This document shows positions 32,733 to 40,730 of a DNA stretch of 64,000 nucleotides, one piece after another. The position numbers and the translations under genes were made by a program. The stretch lies in assembly GCF_000702065.1 (NCBI RefSeq), contig NZ_JNKN01000009.1, positions 1 to 64,000 of the forward strand, in the 5' to 3' direction. A model generated the notes under the pieces. The model had not been told where the DNA came from, searched no databases, and saw nothing but the letters and a program-made list of their open reading frames with translations. Origin of the DNA: Kandleria vitulina DSM 20405. GTDB taxonomy: Bacteria; Bacillota_I; Bacilli_A; Erysipelotrichales; Coprobacillaceae. Each line of letters starts with the position of its first letter. The stretch's first letter is position 1.

Positions 32733-34883
32733 CTAATCACCTTCATATACATCTTTAATGATTTTTAAATATTTTTCTAAACTATTAATTTCTTTAAATC
32801 TACTAATAGAATTATTTGAATAATAACTATAATTTTTTTTATTTAAAATTAGTAAAATGTTATCGGCTAGTTCTTCATCTATGTCAGATAAAAAACCATT
32901 ATATCCATTCTCAACAATATTAAGTAAACCATCAACAGGAGTAGCAACAATTGGTTTTCCAAAGCACTGTGCTTCCAAAGCGCACATTGGAGTGCCTTCG
33001 TATAATGATGTCATAATCAATATTTTAGAATTTTTTAATATGGGATAAGGGTTTGCTAAAAAACCAAAAAAAGTAATATTTGATTTAAACACTGATTTAT
33101 TAACAATATTGGTTATTTTCAATCTATCCTCACCATCCCCCACGATTGCAACTGATATTTTATTATTTTTCTCGTATAATAATTCAATTATTTTAATTAA
33201 ACGTTCAGGATTTTTAGGATAACCAATTCTACCTAAGAATACAACATCAAATTCTTTATCTATTTTTGATTCATTTGCTTTTAATTGTATATTCTTATCA
33301 TCTATAACATTTGGCAATATAATACTCTTATTCATAACTTTTTTATGAAAATAATAACCATCTATTGAACTTTTCGATACCCATATAAATTTACTTATTC
33401 TTTTTGAGCAATAATTAAATAAAATTGTTTTTATATTTATCGTATTCATAATTTTATTATTTCCGTGAATATGAGATATAATCATACATCTACTGCTAAA
33501 AAAAGAAGAGATAACAGTTGCTTTATTATCATGAGCATGAATTATATCCGGTTTGTATTTATTAATAATTTTTTTTAGGTCATTAATTGAAATATTATTA
33601 ATTGGAATATAATTAATTCCGTATGTCTTTAAATTATTTTCTATTGTGCCATTTGGTGAGCAATAGTATAATTCATAGTCATCTTTTATATTATTAATTA
33701 TTGTGCAAGCAACATTCTCAGCACCAGAATAAAAATTACTTGACAGCAAATGAATAACTACTTTTTTTCTAAAATATATCTTTTTAATCTGTAATTGAAT
33801 ATTATCTAACAAATAATTATTTATTTCCTTTTTACTATAAAGTCCAAATCTTTTATAATCATTTTTAGCCAAATAAATCTTTTCAATAGATTCAACTAAA
33901 GATTTTTTATCATCAATATTAATTAAAAAGCCATTTTTATTATCTTTAATCAAATCTTTTTGTCCTCTACAATTTGTTGCTATAATTGGCAATCCAACAT
34001 ACATTGCTTCTATAACATTTAATGGTAATCCTTCTCTATATGAAGTAGCAAGTGCAAGATCTGAAATCTTTAACAATTTTGGGATGTCTTTTCTATATCC
34101 CAAAAAAATAATATTATTATCTAACTTCTTATCCTTAACAAGTTTTTGATAATACCCATTATATGAATCGACACCTGGAAGCAACACTTTAATATTTGAA
34201 TACTTTTGTACTAATTGTTCCATTGCATTAATAATTAACAATTGATTTTTATTTTTGTTTAATTCAGCAGGATAAATCATTACAAAATCATTTTCTTTTA
34301 ATCCTATTGATTCTTTCAATTCTTTTTTTTCTTTATCAGTCATTTCAAAATTAAATTTTTTCTCATCTATTCCAACACCAGGAACATATTGAATATCTTT
34401 GCATCTTCTAGAAAATTTATTTTTTGCAAGTTCATAATCTTCGACGTTTATAGTTATTAAAGTATCTGTAAATTTAGATAAATACCATTCAACTGGATAA
34501 AAAATTATCCAATTTTTAATTGAAGCTCCTTTAAAGAAATGAAAACCATGTGCTGTATAAATAACCCTAGTATTATATTTTTTTCTTGATTTGTTTGCAG
34601 CAATTCTTGTAACAACAGAACCCATTGGAGTATGAGTATGTATAATATCAAATTTTTCTTTTTCACATATTTTTTTTAATTGTTTAATTGCTTTTAAATT
34701 GTTGATTTTTATTGGACTTCTCTCAAAAGACACAACATGTTTAACATCACAATATGGTATTTTTTCATTTCCATTAGTAGCAACATGCACTTCATACCCA
34801 TTTTCTTTAAACATCTTTAAAAAAGGTAAATGGAATTGTAATATGTGTGAATCAACAGTAGCAGTAAATAAAACTTTTTTCAT
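32733..34883 (-). CDS. two GT4 glycosyltransferases fused in one polypeptide
   Basis: At 716 residues it is about twice the usual GT4 length. Residues 1-370 are a full WbnK/GT4_CapM-like enzyme (FTATVDSHILQFHLPFLK, HTHTPMGSVVTR, YTAHGFHFFKG, TSYREGLPLNVIEAMYVGLP). Residues 372-716 are a second GT4 (VVIHLLSSNFYSGAENVA, FDVVFLGRIGYPKNPERL, TSLYEGTPMCALEAQCFGKP), with both EGxP..xxEA donor motifs intact. A single chain probably adds two consecutive sugars. No internal stop or frameshift is seen. Site GGAGGTG. It is the first glycosyltransferase after the priming enzyme. Confidence 0.93.
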   Translation of the reverse strand: MKKVLFTATVDSHILQFHLPFLKMFKENGYEVHVATNGNEKIPYCDVKHVVSFERSPIKINNLKAIKQLKKICEKEKFDIIHTHTPMGSVVTRIAANKSRKKYNTRVIYTAHGFHFFKGASIKNWIIFYPVEWYLSKFTDTLITINVEDYELAKNKFSRRCKDIQYVPGVGIDEKKFNFEMTDKEKKELKESIGLKENDFVMIYPAELNKNKNQLLIINAMEQLVQKYSNIKVLLPGVDSYNGYYQKLVKDKKLDNNIIFLGYRKDIPKLLKISDLALATSYREGLPLNVIEAMYVGLPIIATNCRGQKDLIKDNKNGFLINIDDKKSLVESIEKIYLAKNDYKRFGLYSKKEINNYLLDNIQLQIKKIYFRKKVVIHLLSSNFYSGAENVACTIINNIKDDYELYYCSPNGTIENNLKTYGINYIPINNISINDLKKIINKYKPDIIHAHDNKATVISSFFSSRCMIISHIHGNNKIMNTINIKTILFNYCSKRISKFIWVSKSSIDGYYFHKKVMNKSIILPNVIDDKNIQLKANESKIDKEFDVVFLGRIGYPKNPERLIKIIELLYEKNNKISVAIVGDGEDRLKITNIVNKSVFKSNITFFGFLANPYPILKNSKILIMTSLYEGTPMCALEAQCFGKPIVATPVDGLLNIVENGYNGFLSDIDEELADNILLILNKKNYSYYSNNSISRFKEINSLEKYLKIIKDVYEGD

Positions 34884-34884
34884 A

Positions 34885-35595
34885 CTATTTACTCACCTCC
34901 ATTTGCTTATTATTATTTTTTAAATCATCTAATTCTTTCTTTATCGTATTCTTACCAGCGTCTGCTCCGTGGCCAGTAAACACTGTCTTTATTGTTAAAA
35001 AAATTATTTTAATATCTTGATATAAAGAATAATCTCTAATATATTCTAAGTCATAATTAATTTTATCAAATATTGAGATATTATTTCTTCCCATCGCTTG
35101 AGCTAAACCTGTTAAGCCCGGTCTAACTGCATATCTTCTTCTCTGTTCTTCATTCATGTTGTCATAATAGTCTGTAATCCATGGTCTAGTACCGATGAAC
35201 GACATCTTTCCAATTGCAATTGAAAATAACTGTGGTAGCTCGTCCAAACTCGTCTTACGTAAGATTTTTCCAATTTTTGTATGCTCATCAGCTTTACTAA
35301 AATCATGAACATCATTTTTTTCTACCATAGTTCTAAATTTATATATATAAAAGTTTTTACCATGTTTTCCTGTTCTTTCTTGTTTAAATAAAACTGGTCC
35401 TTTGCTATCTAACTTAATTGCAATAGCAATTATTATCATTAATGGTGATGCAACCATTAATCCAAATATAGCTAAAAGACGATCAAACATAAATTTAATT
35501 CCAGCAAATACAACTATCAATGCTTGTGAATAAATTTTTCTGTGAATAACATTTCCATTTAAAGTAACGTAAGTTTCAACAATATTTTCGTTCAT
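34885..35595 (-). CDS. priming sugar transferase (undecaprenyl-phosphate glycosyl-1-phosphate transferase), short form
   Basis: The 236 residues have one membrane segment (about 40-62) followed by the catalytic bacterial sugar transferase domain (PF02397): IKLDSKGPVLFKQERTGKHGK, FYIYKFRTMV, LRKTSLDELPQLFSIAIGKMSFIGTRP and PGLTGLAQAMGRN. It starts the repeat unit by transferring a sugar phosphate to undecaprenyl phosphate. This short monotopic type lacks the four N-terminal helices of the other priming enzyme at 37299-38654. It is the first gene of the intact capsule block, 1 base before the double GT4 gene. Confidence 0.92.
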   Translation of the reverse strand: MNENIVETYVTLNGNVIHRKIYSQALIVVFAGIKFMFDRLLAIFGLMVASPLMIIIAIAIKLDSKGPVLFKQERTGKHGKNFYIYKFRTMVEKNDVHDFSKADEHTKIGKILRKTSLDELPQLFSIAIGKMSFIGTRPWITDYYDNMNEEQRRRYAVRPGLTGLAQAMGRNNISIFDKINYDLEYIRDYSLYQDIKIIFLTIKTVFTGHGADAGKNTIKKELDDLKNNNKQMEVSK

Positions 35596-35896
35596 AACCC
35601 TACATCCATTCCTTATGACAAAACCAAAAATGTTTTTGTGTACCTAACCAGTTTGCCCCTAATAAAAAATATCACCTAAGTGACTATCTTGTTATATTTT
35701 ACACTTATTTTACATTTTCAACAACCATTTGGACGTATTTTCTTGCTCAAACGTTTTTATATTACAAAAATGGTTAACCCCCTCTTTCAAAGAGTGTAGT
35801 ATCATGCCATAAAAAACAAATAATTCAATACTTTATCATTAAAATATCCAACATTTTAGAGACAACGTATCCTTGCATATCATAAAAAGTATTTTT
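35596..35896. other. gene-free stretch upstream of the short priming enzyme gene
   Basis: No gene. Low-GC sequence that may contain a promoter; I see no strong hexamer pair and no terminator. Confidence 0.4.
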
Positions 35897-36625
35897 TTAA
35901 TAGGATGGTAACACAAATCCATATATAACATTACTATCAACAGAATACTTTTTAGCTCTGCAACCATCGTCAGTAGAGTTACCTTCAATTGTGTAAATGT
36001 ATCCATTTTCACTCTTTTCCACTATACCAACATGGTTTGGTTTTCCATCTACTTCCCAGTCAAAGAATATAATATCTCCAGGTCATGGAAAATATCCTCT
36101 ACTTTGCCATTGCCCTCTAGATTTAAACCATTCTATTCCAGTAGCAACTCCAGCAAATTTTGGAATCTTATCATTTAGTACTCCTGCTTGATTTGCAGTC
36201 CAACTTACAAAAACTGCACACCATTCAATTCTGTGATCAAATCCGTACCATCTCCAATAAGGTTCTCTTCCTATATTTCCTACTTACTACTTGGCTATTT
36301 CTACTATCTGCTTATTCCCATTCAAAGATCCATATTTTAAGTTTCTCCATAGAGAATCATATTTGTCACTTAATAGTTCATTGACACTTGCTATTTCAGT
36401 TTGACTAAAACCTAGATCTTTCATAACTTCTTCTTTGCTTTTGCTTGTAATCTTTATTTTTAATATAGTTTTATATTTTCCGTCTTCAATTGATACTTTC
36501 TCAGTAGAATATTGTATTGAATTAAATTTCTAAAAAATCTCTTTTATGTATTTTTCATTCAAATCATCTATTTGCTGCATTAAAGATTTATATTCTCTTA
36601 AATATTTCAAGTCAAATAGCCCCAT
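35897..36625 (-). pseudogene. CHAP-domain endolysin/amidase gene with in-frame stops
   Basis: From ATG at 36625 a single frame of 243 codons reads MGLFDLKYLREYKSLM to the stop at 35897, interrupted by TAG after EIF, TAG-TAA after IVEIAK and TGA after YFP. The lost protein has an N-terminal helical part and a CHAP domain: GREPYWRWYGFDHRIEWCAVF (catalytic Cys), VSWTANQAG, PGDIIFFDWEVDGKPNHVGIV (catalytic His), IYTIEGNSTDDG. It resembles secreted or phage cell-wall amidases common in gut Firmicutes. Four point stops without frame loss show recent decay. It lies inside the capsule operon beside an ISL3 fragment. Confidence 0.85.
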
Positions 36626-36764
36626 AAAATCACCTACTTTTCATTTTTATATCACAATATTTATTATTTCAAAAACACCTGTGAAAAGGTATCTAAAGTG
36701 AATTTTTGATGATTTTTCGCAATTTTTTAGCAAAGAAAAAACTCGCGTTTTCCCTTATTTTATC

Positions 36765-37187
36765 GGCTCTATAATAAAAGTGGATCGTGAGGAATGCGCT
36801 GACTTCAAACCTGCATATGATCTTTATCAGGAGTTCCTGGACATACTGCATCTCCCGCAGAGCGACTACAAGGAAGCATTGAACAACTGGATAGACAAAT
36901 GCATCGACGGTGAGTGCAAGGCATTCAGTGCATCAGCCAAGAACTTCAGGAAGAACTGGTTCCTGGCCATACTGAGATCTTTGACGTACACTGCATACTA
37001 CAGAAGAAATGGAATCACATACAGGACATCATTCAACAACGGCTTTTGCGAATCACAGAACAACAAGGTTAAACTGGTCAAAAGAAATGCATTCGGCTAT
37101 AAGTACTTCATAAATCTGAGAAAGAGAATCCTTCTTCATTTAGGCTTCAGATACACTCTTAATTTTGAAGAAACAAAAAAGGGATAA
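36765..37187 (+). pseudogene. ISL3-family element remnant: one end joined to the transposase C terminus
   Basis: GGCTCTATAATAAAAGTG (36765-36782) looks like an ISL3 terminal repeat. It is fused directly to the last 135 codons of a transposase (EECADFKPAYDLYQEFLDIL, FNNGFCESQNNKVKLVKRNA, FGYKYFINLRKRILLHLGF), which is the C-terminal DDE segment of ISL3 enzymes. The catalytic N-terminal two thirds are gone, so the GTG start at 36780 inside the repeat is not a real gene start. GC content is higher than in the surrounding DNA. The same 18-base end sequence occurs at 56487-56504. Confidence 0.8.
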
Positions 37188-37298
37188 ATGATTTCAAAAA
37201 TCATTTACCCCCACTCTTGAAATTAATCCATAATATCTATTACGATAATTATTACGATAATACATATAAATCTTCTCAATTATTAATAAATACTTAAT

Positions 37299-38654
37299 CT
37301 ATTTCATTGCAGTATCCTGATTTACATCAATACCTTCAGTGCTATCCTTAACAAATAAAATCTTAACAGTCGCAAAAATAATTCTAAGATCTTCTAATAA
37401 TGAAGGTTTAGCAATATACATTAAGTCCATTAATAACTTATCATATGGTTCAGTATTATACTTACCATATACCTGTGCATAACCTGTAAGACCTGCTTTA
37501 CACTGCAGACGCAATCTAAATTCAGGAATAGTTTCATAATACTCTTCAGCTATTTCTGGTCTTTCAGGTCTAGGTCCAACAATTGTCATATCACCCTTAA
37601 GAATATTAATTAACTGAGGCAATTCATCAAATCTAATCGCTCTAATGACTCTCCCTACCTTAGTAATACGAGGATCATTTTCTCCTGCAGAAAGTACTGC
37701 TTTACCATTACTTTCTGCATTAACTCTCATGGATCTGAACTTTAACACCTTAAACTTCTTTCCGTTTTGAGTTAATCTTACTTGCTTATAGAATACTGGT
37801 CCACCATCAGACTTAACAAATATAGCTACAATAATCATTACTGGTGAAAGAATGATTATACCTAATAAAGAAGCAATAATATCTATTAGTCTCTTTACAA
37901 TTAAATACTCAATTTTAGGGTTATATTTTGTAACTCTAAAGATAGGTAAATGGAAGAAATGCATACTTTCTGCAGACATCATAAGTGTATCCCCAATTCT
38001 TGGAATAACAAAACATAAAATATTATTCTGCACACAATATTTCATAATTTCATTTCTATCTTTTGAATGTACGTCTACAAAGAAGACTGTATCAATGCCT
38101 TCAAGCATATCTTCATGATTATGTAATATTTCATCAATTTTAATAATCTTTAAGATAGTAAACTTAGAATCCATGTAGAACTCTGAAAGCTTATGAGATA
38201 CTTCTCTCTCATTACCAATGATTATTGCGGATTTTCTTTTTTCATAGATCTTGAAATATATTTTTTGTGCTAGCCAAGACCAAATAATGGATACAAAGAA
38301 TTGTCCGATTAGACACATAATTAATGGAATTGGATTGACTGTATACTCTCTTACCAAGAGAATAATCAATAGATACATAAAAAATAATGAAATAGAAGCT
38401 GATAACATCTGACTATATACTAATTCAGAAAACTTAGAATAAGATATCATCAATCCATCATAGACTTGCACTAATACTATATAAAGTAACATAAAAATGA
38501 ATACAACATAATAATTACCTTTATAAAAGAATGGATCAGTTAATCTCCATGAAAAACATTTAAACCACACGATACTAAAGAGATATGTCATCAACAAAAT
38601 ATTAATCAGCTTGATAATTCTGATAAAGGTAACTTTTCTTTTCTTTTCCTTCAT
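37299..38654 (-). CDS. priming sugar transferase, full-length (polyprenyl glycosylphosphotransferase, CpsE/WbaP-like)
   Basis: The 451-residue protein has four or five N-terminal membrane helices (about 10-130), a central CoA-binding-like domain (IIIGNEREVSHKLSEF), one more helix (about 245-270) and the catalytic PF02397 domain: KSDGGPVFYKQVRLTQNG, KFRSMR, RFDELPQLINILKGDMTIVGPRPERPE and AGLTGYAQVYGKY. It transfers a sugar phosphate to undecaprenyl phosphate at the membrane. It directly follows loaP and the terminator at 38684, so its expression should depend on LoaP read-through. A second priming enzyme lies 1.7 kb downstream. Confidence 0.93.
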   Translation of the reverse strand: MKEKKRKVTFIRIIKLINILLMTYLFSIVWFKCFSWRLTDPFFYKGNYYVVFIFMLLYIVLVQVYDGLMISYSKFSELVYSQMLSASISLFFMYLLIILLVREYTVNPIPLIMCLIGQFFVSIIWSWLAQKIYFKIYEKRKSAIIIGNEREVSHKLSEFYMDSKFTILKIIKIDEILHNHEDMLEGIDTVFFVDVHSKDRNEIMKYCVQNNILCFVIPRIGDTLMMSAESMHFFHLPIFRVTKYNPKIEYLIVKRLIDIIASLLGIIILSPVMIIVAIFVKSDGGPVFYKQVRLTQNGKKFKVLKFRSMRVNAESNGKAVLSAGENDPRITKVGRVIRAIRFDELPQLINILKGDMTIVGPRPERPEIAEEYYETIPEFRLRLQCKAGLTGYAQVYGKYNTEPYDKLLMDLMYIAKPSLLEDLRIIFATVKILFVKDSTEGIDVNQDTAMK

Positions 38655-38683
38655 AAACTATTTTCTTCCCTATATAATAAAAA

Positions 38684-38707
38684 AGTTTCTAAGAAAACTT
38701 AGAAACT
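38684..38707 (-). terminator. strong intrinsic terminator at the end of loaP, before the capsule genes
   Basis: Perfect 10-bp stem AGTTTCTAAG / CTTAGAAACT with loop TTTT, then TTTTTTATTATA on the minus strand. It overlaps the loaP stop codon and precedes the priming enzyme gene by about 30 bases. Placed within an operon, it is the natural target for LoaP-mediated processive antitermination. Confidence 0.9.
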
Positions 38708-39201
38708 ATCTCTAATCCTACTTTAACTGTAGTCACTGTATTAAACAATTCTACATCAATAAATGCTAACCGTTTATGTCGATCAATCTTCTTAATAAAA
38801 CCTTCATATCCCTTTAATGGGCCACTTTCTACAATAATGTGATCTCCCTCGATAATACCCTTAGACATTTTAATTAAATGTTCCTCAGAATACTTAAGAA
38901 GATGAAGCACTTCTTCTTTATAAATAGGATAAATATCATCCTTACCTATTAACTTAGTAAATTCAGGTATCCTCTTTAACTGAATAAAAAGATCATCTAA
39001 ATGATCAGTAACCACAAACAAATAACCAGGAAACATCACTTTCTTCTCTTTATGCCATCTCCCATGATATTTCTTCATATATTCATAATGAATAACAACA
39101 CACTCATTAAGAATAGATTTAGAAATCATAGTTTCACACTTATTGGCAATACGCTCTTCCTGTCCAGTCATCACCTGTAGTACATACCAGTTCTCATACA
39201 T
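38689..39201 (-). CDS. loaP: LoaP, NusG-paralogue transcription antiterminator
   Basis: The 170-residue protein has an NGN domain (NWYVLQVMTGQEERIANKCE, KKVMFPGYLFVVTDHL) and a C-terminal KOW domain (EGDHIIVESGPLKGYEGFIKKIDRHKR). Sequence style and gene position match LoaP, the specialised NusG that binds an RNA hairpin in the 5' leader and lets RNA polymerase pass terminators in long polysaccharide or antibiotic operons. It is the first gene of the capsule operon, with its own promoter and a 140-base structured leader. The site GGAGGTG precedes the ATG. A decayed duplicate lies at 40022-40388. Confidence 0.93.
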   Translation of the reverse strand: MYENWYVLQVMTGQEERIANKCETMISKSILNECVVIHYEYMKKYHGRWHKEKKVMFPGYLFVVTDHLDDLFIQLKRIPEFTKLIGKDDIYPIYKEEVLHLLKYSEEHLIKMSKGIIEGDHIIVESGPLKGYEGFIKKIDRHKRLAFIDVELFNTVTTVKVGLEIVSKFS

Positions 39202-39213
39202 AAGAACACCTCC

Positions 39214-39304
39214 AAAAAGGCATGCTTCGCCACTTCACTTTCATAGTGAATCCTTATAGATATGACATGTTTTATCTTTAAACGCGACAAAGCGACGATT
39301 TATC
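39214..39304 (-). ncRNA. structured leader of loaP (candidate LoaP-responsive RNA)
   Basis: On the minus strand: ATAAATCGTCGCTTTGTCGC, GTTTAAAGATAAAACATGTC, a short variable part, the hairpin TTCACT-ATGAA-AGTGAA, then GTGGCGAAGCATGCCTTTT just before the ribosome site. The whole block recurs before the decayed loaP copy at 40401-40492, where the hairpin is TTCGCTTTT/AAAAGCGAA. The A-U to G-C exchange between the two copies preserves pairing, which argues for an RNA structure. LoaP is known to bind leader hairpins; that this is the site is inferred. Confidence 0.65.
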
Positions 39305-39349
39305 GAAATAAACAATTTGTTAGTTAGAATAACATTTTTCTACATCTTT

Positions 39350-39378
39350 AATATACTACGTTTAGATATTATAGTCAA
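39350..39378 (-). promoter_or_regulatory. promoter of loaP and the capsule operon
   Basis: On the minus strand TTGACT (39378-39373), a 17-base spacer, TATATT (39355-39350): a near-consensus vegetative promoter giving a leader of about 140 bases before loaP. Confidence 0.75.
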
Positions 39379-39691
39379 ATTTAAGTAATATTATAGTTAA
39401 GGAAAAAGCGGTAACATTTCGCTATATTTTACATTTTCCTAATATTTTCATTATTTAAAATAAAGAATAATCATCCCCCCTATTCTTAACTTTTTTGAAT
39501 TATTAAGCAACCATTCGGTTGTATATTTATGAAATTAACTAATTATTGACTTTTTATTATTTTCTATTATATAGATACCTATACCTTTCTTTTATTTGAT
39601 AAAGATATAATTAAAAAATATTTCTAACCTGTGAATTATTTACATTTATATGACCCTGATTAATTATATTCAAATTAAGGAGGAAATTATT

Positions 39692-39967
39692 ATGAAAAGT
39701 ATCATGAAGATAGCTTTATCAGTTCTTTTTGCATTCACATTAATGTCTGGTATTGACAAAGCTACTAAGCAGCAAGTGTCAACACCAGTGATAGTTAATG
39801 TGTCTGCAAAGAAAAAGAAAGCAAAGAAGGTCTATTATGCAAAAAAAAGCAAGAAGTACCACAGTACTAAGTCTTGCCGTAGTCTTAAACGTTCTAAGAA
39901 GCTTTATTCTACTTCTTTAGCTAATGCTAAAAAGAAGAAATTAAAAGCATGTAAAATTTGTTATTAG
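39692..39967 (+). CDS. small secreted basic protein with Cys/His motif
   Basis: It encodes 91 residues from ATG after AAGGAGGAAATTATT; an earlier in-frame ATG (39650) has no site. A signal peptide (MKSIMKIALSVLFAFTLMSG) is followed by a linker and a lysine-rich region. The end YHSTKSCRSLKRSKKLYSTS then LANAKKKKLKACKICY matches the small YH..xC..L..S.....SL..A......C..C module found at the C terminus of secreted nucleases and wall proteins, probably a zinc or disulfide fold. It reads opposite to its neighbours and sits between the two loaP copies with its own terminator. Role unknown. Confidence 0.8.
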   Translation: MKSIMKIALSVLFAFTLMSGIDKATKQQVSTPVIVNVSAKKKKAKKVYYAKKSKKYHSTKSCRSLKRSKKLYSTSLANAKKKKLKACKICY

Positions 39968-39968
39968 T

Positions 39969-39995
39969 AAACGGATAGAATTTCTATCCGTTTTT
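39969..39995 (+). terminator. intrinsic terminator of the small secreted protein gene
   Basis: Perfect 12-bp stem AAACGGATAGAA / TTCTATCCGTTT followed by TTC, starting just after the TAG stop codon. Confidence 0.85.
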
Positions 39996-40005
39996 CAATA
40001 GAAAA

Positions 40006-40023
40006 GATCGGCATACGCCGATC
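40006..40023 (-). terminator. hairpin at the end of the decayed loaP copy
   Basis: GATCGGC-GTAT-GCCGATC on the minus strand, then TTTTC. It overlaps the pseudogene stop, showing that the C-terminal coding part was replaced by a terminator-bearing segment. Confidence 0.75.
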
Positions 40024-40388
40024 AAAAGGGCTCAATTTCAATAATGAGCTGATCCCCTTTAATGATTCCTTTAGACATCTCAATAAGATGTTTATCAGAA
40101 TACTTAAGAAGATGAAGCACTTCTTCCTTATAGATAGGAAAGATTTCACTTTCACCAAGTAACTTGGTGAAATCAGGAATCTTCTTTAGATTGACATATA
40201 ACTCATCAACCTTATTTGTAACCATAAACAGATAACCAGGAAATAAAACTTTCTCTTCCTTGTGCCATCTTCCTTGTTACTTCTTCATATGTTCATAATG
40301 CAAGACTACACATTCTTCTAGAATATCTTTAGAAATAAGTGACTGACATTTATCAGCTATCACTTGTTCCTGTCCAGTTCTCATACAT
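40022..40388 (-). pseudogene. decayed second copy of loaP
   Basis: It starts MYENW like loaP, but 23 bases between two ACTGG repeats are missing, shifting the frame; TGQEQVIADKCQSLISK continues in the new frame. A TAA interrupts HYEHMKK*QGRWHKEEKVLFPGYLF, and the protein ends at the start of the KOW domain (KGIIKGDQLIIEIEPF). The NGN part is about three quarters identical to LoaP at 38689-39201 by eye. Leader and promoter are retained upstream. It may be the relic of a second LoaP-driven operon that has been lost. Confidence 0.88.
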
Positions 40389-40400
40389 TCCTATTCCCCC

Positions 40401-40492
40401 AAAAGGCATGCTTCGCCACTTCGCTTTTTTAAAAGCGAATCATTTAAATATGACATGTTTTATCTTTAAACGCGACAAAGCGACGATTTATC
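40401..40492 (-). ncRNA. second copy of the loaP leader element
   Basis: The block is nearly identical to 39214-39304: AAACATGTCATA, then a hairpin TTCGCTTTT/AAAAGCGAA at the position of TTCACT/AGTGAA, then GTGGCGAAGCATGCCTTTT. Upstream TTGTTT (40563-40558) and TATAGT (40540-40535), spaced 17, give a promoter. The RNA may still be made and could titrate LoaP. Confidence 0.6.
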
Positions 40493-40730
40493 AATCAAAC
40501 AATTTTTACAAAATTTTGACTTTTTGATATTTCTACTATATTACATTTTGTGTTGTAAAACAATTTTATTTTACGTAAATATAACTCTTAAATCGCCCTT
40601 CACCGTATTTTAAACGCTTACACATCTAATTATCCTAAATACAGAATTATTAATAGTTCATCATAAAATCATCATATTTTAATAAATATGTTAGCTTTAA
40701 AATAGAAAATAGAGATTATTTCGATAATCT

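Noticed and set aside
35897-36625. Stop codon reassignment in the CHAP gene
   Set aside because: TAG, TAA and TGA all interrupt it, while intact neighbours end with the same codons at expected positions; simple decay explains it.
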